This document shows positions 55,948 to 64,000 of a DNA stretch of 64,000 bases, one piece after another (the first letter of the stretch is position 1; each line of letters opens with the position of its first letter). The notes under the pieces were generated by a model, which did no database searches, was not told the origin of the DNA, and was given only the letters and a program-made list of their open reading frames with translations. Made by a program: the position numbers and the translations under genes. The stretch is from Cupriavidus basilensis (GTDB lineage: Bacteria; Pseudomonadota; Gammaproteobacteria; Burkholderiales; Burkholderiaceae): contig NZ_CP010536.1 in NCBI RefSeq assembly GCF_000832305.1, forward strand, positions 4,278,001 to 4,342,000. The letters run 5' to 3'.

Positions 55948-56193
55948 CGGGAGAGCGCGCAGATCTTGCGCCGCCGAAGGGGTATCACCCGAAAACTCTC
56001 AGGCACCATGGACTGGTTGGATCGGCTTGCAACATGCACACGATGCACGCCGTACTCTGGAGAGCGGCACCCGCCACTGATCGATTCCGTCGACAGCCTT
56101 GGTGAGCGTGCCCACCGAAGGGGCGCGCAAGGCTTGGGTTTCCGGTAAATGGAATCCGCCTTGTAATCTCTCAGGTATCGAGGACAGAGGGGT
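55948..56193 (+). promoter_or_regulatory. Tandem glycine riboswitch
   Basis: Two aptamers precede gcvT. The first begins GGGAGAGCGCG, has the conserved CCGAAGGGG near 55975 and closes with ACTCTCAGG near 55995. The second begins CTCTGGAGAGC near 56055, has CCACCGAAGGGG near 56112 and closes AATCTCTCAGG with GGACAGAGGGG near 56190. This is the standard tandem glycine architecture controlling the glycine cleavage operon. The expression platform is the terminator that follows. The space 55704-55947 carries the promoter region and no gene. Confidence 0.93.
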
Positions 56194-56257
56194 CATCCGC
56201 CGCAGCGGATCTGGCAGCGCTATGGCGCGCCGAATCCTGCGGCGGATGGCCCTTTTT
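56194..56257 (+). terminator. Riboswitch-controlled terminator before gcvT
   Basis: CATCCGCCGCAG (56194-56205) pairs with CTGCGGCGGATG (56237-56248) in a perfect 12-base stem, and five T residues follow at 56253-56257. Its left arm abuts the second aptamer's closing stem, so glycine binding can compete with terminator folding and switch expression on. Confidence 0.85.
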
Positions 56258-56295
56258 AGTTTTCGAACCGAGATTTGCCTTCCCCCGAGGATTCC

Positions 56296-57435
56296 ATGAC
56301 GCTCCAGGCCACGCCCCTCAACGCTATCCACCGCGCACTCAGCGCCCGCATGGTCGACTTCGGCGGCTGGGACATGCCGGTCAACTACGGCTCCCAGATC
56401 GAGGAACATCACGCCGTGCGCACGGATGCCGGCATGTTCGACGTCTCCCACATGTGCGTGGTCGATCTCAATGGCGAGCATGTGCGTGCCTTCCTGCGTG
56501 GCCTGCTGGCCAACAATGTGGACAAGCTGCAAACGCCGGGCAAGGCGCTGTACTCCTGCATGCTGGACGAGAAGGGTGGCGTCATCGACGACCTGATCGT
56601 CTATTTCTTCGCCGAGGACCACTTCCGCCTGGTGGTGAATGCTGGCACCGCCAACAACGATATCGAATGGATCGCCGCGCGCAACGCCGCCACCAATAGC
56701 GGCGTGCGCATCACGCCGCGCCGCGGCGACAATGCGCCCGACGGCGTGGCTCCGCTGGCGATCGTCGCGGTGCAGGGCCCGAATGCCCGCGCCAAGGTGT
56801 GGAACGCCTTCCCCTCGACACAACCCAGCGAAGCCCTGAAGCCGTTCAACGCCGTCGTGGTGCAGGACCCCGCCCTTGGCGAAGTCATGGTGGCACGCAC
56901 CGGCTATACCGGCGAAGACGGGTTCGAGCTGGTGGTGCCAGCCGAGAACGTGGCCGGCCTGTGGGAAAAGCTGATCGCCGAGGGCGTGCGCCCGGCGGGC
57001 CTGGGCGCGCGCGACACGCTGCGCCTGGAGGCCGGCATGAACCTGTACGGCCAGGACATGGATATCCACACCTCGCCGCTCAACGCCGGCCTGGCCTGGA
57101 CCGTGGACCTGCAAAGCGAACGCGACTTCACCGGCAAGGCGGCCCTGGTCGCTGGCGGCAAGACCCAGCAGTTCGTCGGGCTGATCCTGCGCCCGGCCAA
57201 CGGAAAAGCGGGCGGCGTGCTGCGCGCCCACCAGAAGGTCATCACCCCTGCTGGCGAAGGCGAAATCACCAGTGGCACCTTCAGCCCCTCGCTGTCCCAG
57301 TCCATCGCTTTTGCCCGCCTGCCGCTCGACGTTGCGCTCGGCGCCGAGGTGCAGGTCGAGATCCGCGACCGCAAACTCGCCGCGACTGTGGTTAAACTGC
57401 CGTTTGTGCGCAATGGCAAGGCACTCGTGAGCTGA
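56296..57435 (+). CDS. gcvT: Glycine cleavage system T protein (aminomethyltransferase)
   Basis: A 379-residue tetrahydrofolate-dependent aminomethyltransferase. It moves the methylene group from the H protein to tetrahydrofolate and releases ammonia. Hallmarks are [13 protein letters not shown] near residue 17-29, [12 protein letters not shown] near 48 and [20 protein letters not shown] near 236-255. GAGG precedes the ATG at 56296. First gene of gcvT-gcvH-gcvP behind the glycine riboswitch. Confidence 0.97.
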   Translation: MTLQATPLNAIHRALSARMVDFGGWDMPVNYGSQIEEHHAVRTDAGMFDVSHMCVVDLNGEHVRAFLRGLLANNVDKLQTPGKALYSCMLDEKGGVIDDLIVYFFAEDHFRLVVNAGTANNDIEWIAARNAATNSGVRITPRRGDNAPDGVAPLAIVAVQGPNARAKVWNAFPSTQPSEALKPFNAVVVQDPALGEVMVARTGYTGEDGFELVVPAENVAGLWEKLIAEGVRPAGLGARDTLRLEAGMNLYGQDMDIHTSPLNAGLAWTVDLQSERDFTGKAALVAGGKTQQFVGLILRPANGKAGGVLRAHQKVITPAGEGEITSGTFSPSLSQSIAFARLPLDVALGAEVQVEIRDRKLAATVVKLPFVRNGKALVS

Positions 57436-57537
57436 AACGCTCGCACCGGTCACAGCGCGCCCGCCGGCGGTTACCCCGTCGAACTTCGACATCCCCCCGG
57501 CTGGCGCTGAATAACAAATTGAATCTGGAGCAATCCC

Positions 57538-57918
57538 ATGAATTTCCCCGCCGACCTGAAATACACCGAGTCCCATGAGTGGGTGCGCGTCGAAGCCGAC
57601 GGCACGCTGACCATCGGCATCACCGACCACGCGCAGGACGCGCTGGGCGACATCGTCTTCCTGGAACTGCCGGAAGTGGGCAAGTCGGTCGGCGCCGGCG
57701 ACGCGCTGGCCGTGGTGGAATCGGTCAAGGCCGCGTCCGACATCTACGCGCCGGTGGCAGGCGAAGTGATCGCCATCAACGACGCCGCCGCGGCCGCGCC
57801 GGAAAGCGTCAATGCCGACGCCTTCGACGCCTGGCTGTTCAAGCTCAAGCCGGCCAACAGCGACGACGTGAACGGCCTGATGTCGGCCGACGCCTATAAG
57901 GCCAACGTCGGCGCCTGA
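57538..57918 (+). CDS. gcvH: Glycine cleavage system H protein
   Basis: A 126-residue lipoyl carrier. Lys64 in [12 protein letters not shown] is the lipoylation site. The H protein passes the aminomethyl intermediate between the P and T proteins and lipoamide dehydrogenase. A CTGGAGCAATCCC ribosome site precedes the start. It lies 102 bases after gcvT and 101 before gcvP; no lpd gene is in this operon. Confidence 0.98.
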   Translation: MNFPADLKYTESHEWVRVEADGTLTIGITDHAQDALGDIVFLELPEVGKSVGAGDALAVVESVKAASDIYAPVAGEVIAINDAAAAAPESVNADAFDAWLFKLKPANSDDVNGLMSADAYKANVGA

Positions 57919-57926
57919 TGCCAGAT

Positions 57927-57953
57927 CGTCATTCCCGCGCCACGGGAATGACG
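57927..57953 (+). repeat. Perfect 11-base hairpin between gcvH and gcvP
   Basis: CGTCATTCCCG and CGGGAATGACG enclose CGCCA. The sequence family (GTCATTCCCGC) is a widely dispersed palindrome in proteobacteria. There is no T-tract. In the transcript it may tune gcvP relative to gcvH. Confidence 0.75.
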
Positions 57954-58019
57954 GATAAAGACTGCCGCGACGCGGACCGGGCCGACCACCCGCCGCACCG
58001 CTCCCACGAGATTCTTGCC

Positions 58020-60941
<2,922 letters not shown>

Positions 60942-61054
60942 GCTGGCATGAGGCCGGGGCGGCTGCGCGTTGCGGCGGCCCCGACGCATCGCCCTCGCGC
61001 TATGCTCTGTGTGGATGCGCGGCCACCCGGCCGTGCCCGGAATGCGGAGCACGC

Positions 61055-61597
61055 ATGTGGAATCTCAGCGCCCCATGGTGGGAATTCGTCCTGCGCGGAC
61101 TGATCGTCTACGGCAGCCTGCTGGTGCTGCTGCGGCTGTCCGGCAAGCGTCAGATCGGGCAGCTTACCTCGCTCGACCTGGTGCTGCTGCTGGTGCTGTC
61201 CAACGCCGTGCAGAACGCCATGAACGCCGGGGACAACTCCGTCACGGCCGGGTTGATCCTGGCGGTGACGCTGGTCGGCGCCAACCTTGTGCTGGCGTGG
61301 CTGAGCTGGTGCAGCCGGCGCTTCGAGAACGTCGTCGAGGGGCGCCCGCAGGTATTGATCCACGACGGCATGGTCTTCGGTGACGTGATGAAGCGCGCCT
61401 TCGTGACCCGCGACGACCTGCACAAGGCACTGCGCCATGCGGGGTGCGAGCGCGTTGCCGATGTGCATTTCGCGATCCTCGAGAACGACGGCACCATCAG
61501 CGTGCTGATAAAGAAAGACGTGCCACCCCCGCCGCCCGATGCGGCGGGTTCGCTGTGGCGCGCCCCCATCAATCAGGACACGGACGCGCCGGTCTGA
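61055..61597 (+). CDS. DUF421 family membrane protein (YcaP/YetF-like)
   Basis: A 180-residue protein with two or three N-terminal membrane helices (about residues 12-30, 40-58 and 62-85) and a soluble DUF421 domain. The family signature [20 protein letters not shown] near residue 24-43 is clear. The function is unknown; related YetF proteins are linked to spore and envelope biology. GGAG precedes the start. It lies between gcvP and sdaA with 113 and 31 base gaps and may be co-transcribed with them. Confidence 0.92.
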   Translation: MWNLSAPWWEFVLRGLIVYGSLLVLLRLSGKRQIGQLTSLDLVLLLVLSNAVQNAMNAGDNSVTAGLILAVTLVGANLVLAWLSWCSRRFENVVEGRPQVLIHDGMVFGDVMKRAFVTRDDLHKALRHAGCERVADVHFAILENDGTISVLIKKDVPPPPPDAAGSLWRAPINQDTDAPV

Positions 61598-61628
61598 CCC
61601 CGGCGCGAGCCAACCCCAGGAGCCTACC

Positions 61629-63005
<1,377 letters not shown>

Positions 63006-63096
63006 GGCCGCCCCGCCAGCGCAAGCGAATGCACGCTTTCTGCTACGCTTGCCAGGCATTTACCCCCAATCCGATCCGATCCAACTGGAGTCCGGC

Positions 63097-63420
63097 ATGA
63101 TCAAGATCAGCTTTCTCTATCCGCACAGCAAGGGCGGCAAGTTCGACATGGATTACTACCTGCAGCGCCACATGCCGCGCGCCATCGCGCTGTTTGGCGC
63201 GCACCCGGGCTATCGCGGCGTGGCGGTGGAACGCGGTCTGGGCGCCGGCGCGCCGGGTTCAGATCCGGCCTTCACGGTGATGTGCCATTTCCTGTTCGAG
63301 TCCGTGCCTGACTTCGTTGCCGCCGCCAAGGCCGCCGGCAACGAGCTGCAGCTCGATATCCCCAATTACACCGATGCGGTTCCCGTGGTGCAGATCAGCG
63401 AAGTGCTGACAATCGGCTGA
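63097..63420 (+). CDS. EthD-family protein
   Basis: A 107-residue protein of the EthD ferredoxin-like (dimeric alpha-beta barrel) fold. The beginning [20 protein letters not shown] followed by [13 protein letters not shown] is typical. EthD is needed for ether degradation in Rhodococcus, but most members are uncharacterised small dimeric proteins. CTGGAG precedes the ATG at 63097. It lies 91 bases after sdaA and 48 before the next gene, so it may be part of a longer transcript. Confidence 0.9.
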   Translation: MIKISFLYPHSKGGKFDMDYYLQRHMPRAIALFGAHPGYRGVAVERGLGAGAPGSDPAFTVMCHFLFESVPDFVAAAKAAGNELQLDIPNYTDAVPVVQISEVLTIG

Positions 63421-63468
63421 TTGCGCCCGCTGGCGGCGCTATCATGTAGCGTTTCCCCACTAGCGGGC

Positions 63469-64000
63469 ATGGCCATGCAGACCTTCCACCAGCTGTTTGA
63501 CGAGACCTCGTCCACCTACACCTATTTGCTGATCGATGCCGCCACGCGCCAGGCGCTGCTGATTGATCCGGTGGACCACCAGCTGGAACGCGACATGGCG
63601 CTGCTGCAGGCCTGCGGCGCCACGCTGGCGTGGGTGGTCGAGACCCATGCCCATGCGGACCACATCACCTCGGCCGGCCATGTTGCACTGCAAACCGGCG
63701 CACGTACCGCAGCCCCCTCGGGCTGCGACATCCAACCCGCGCAAAAGCAGCTGATCGACGCCGACACGCTGCAGTTCGGCACGCAGACGCTGCGCGCCAT
63801 CCATACGCCGGGGCACACCGCCGGCAGCATGAGCTACCTGTGGGAAGAGCCCACGCCCGCCGGCCCGGTGCGCCGCGTCTTCACCGGCGACGCGCTGCTG
63901 ATCGACGGTTGCGGCCGCACCGACTTCCAGTCCGGCGACGCCGGCACGCTGTACGACAGCCTCACGCAGAAACTCTTCGCCCTGCCCGACGACACGGTGG
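63469..64000 (+). CDS. Persulfide dioxygenase-like metallo-beta-lactamase protein (cut at window end)
   Basis: The first 177 residues of a metallo-beta-lactamase-fold hydrolase run open to the window end. The metal motif THAHADH is at residues 59-65, the next histidine is in TPGHTAG and the following FTGDALLIDGCGRTDFQSGD is the ETHE1/persulfide dioxygenase signature. Such enzymes oxidise glutathione persulfide in sulfide detoxification. Starts at 63469 or 63475 are possible; neither has a strong ribosome site. The gene is partial only because of the window edge. Confidence 0.9.
   Translation, partial: MAMQTFHQLFDETSSTYTYLLIDAATRQALLIDPVDHQLERDMALLQACGATLAWVVETHAHADHITSAGHVALQTGARTAAPSGCDIQPAQKQLIDADTLQFGTQTLRAIHTPGHTAGSMSYLWEEPTPAGPVRRVFTGDALLIDGCGRTDFQSGDAGTLYDSLTQKLFALPDDTV

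Overview
The window reads as chromosomal DNA of a GC-rich betaproteobacterium of the Burkholderiaceae, most like Cupriavidus/Ralstonia. The basis is protein style and gene content: Gcl glycerate pathway operon, riboswitch-controlled gcvTHP, CYP102-type fused P450, TctDE-like and OmpR-type two-component systems, Burkholderiaceae-type porin and di-haem cytochrome c5. No species assignment is possible from sequence reading alone. Coding density is high and most genes have clear Shine-Dalgarno sequences.

Layout. 0.1-6.5 kb: two LysR regulators, an MHS-type transporter with an M20 amidohydrolase, a compound palindromic element and an orphan membrane protein. 6.9-13.5 kb: gcl-hyi-glxR-ttuD-pyk, which takes glyoxylate via tartronate semialdehyde and glycerate to 2-phosphoglycerate and supplies pyruvate kinase for the last step. 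13.6-18.6 kb: YpfJ-type zinc peptidase, a TetR regulator whose promoter suggests a leaderless mRNA under autoregulation, and an RND pump without adaptor or outer-membrane partner. 18.8-21.1 kb: a small secreted protein made of 12-residue repeats, Rnk, and a CadR/PbrR-like MerR regulator with its dyad.

21.1-28.3 kb is the most unusual block. Two divergent transcription units encode S-adenosylmethionine decarboxylase, a previously easy-to-miss 55-residue Gly/Ser protein, a double zinc-ribbon DUF4178 protein, an SPFH-SHOCT protein and a DUF350 membrane protein on one side, and a membrane-embedded spermidine-synthase-like enzyme plus a Tat/lipoprotein FAD oxidoreductase on the other. This looks like a polyamine-linked membrane system; HtpX follows. 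29.8-36.5 kb: GlxA-type AraC regulator, MFS exporter, self-sufficient P450/reductase and a divergent TetR gene with GTAGAC operators. 36.6-43.1 kb: porin, NitT/TauT-type ABC importer and a TctDE-like two-component pair.

43.1-46 kb is accessory-like: ArfB, a small lytic transglycosylase, a secreted protein and a lipoprotein lead to a decayed tyrosine integrase beside tRNA-Arg(CCG), with short tandem repeats nearby. 46-53.4 kb: cytochrome c5, HemN under an apparent FNR/ANR box, a periplasmic binding protein, a second two-component system divergent from a Spy/CpxP-like LTXXQ gene, and an internally deleted intradiol dioxygenase pseudogene. 53.6-64 kb: Rep helicase, a tandem glycine riboswitch with a terminator, gcvT-gcvH-gcvP, a DUF421 protein, L-serine dehydratase, an EthD-like protein and a persulfide-dioxygenase-like metallo-beta-lactamase cut by the window end. 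The glyoxylate operon at one end and glycine/serine catabolism at the other both feed pyruvate.
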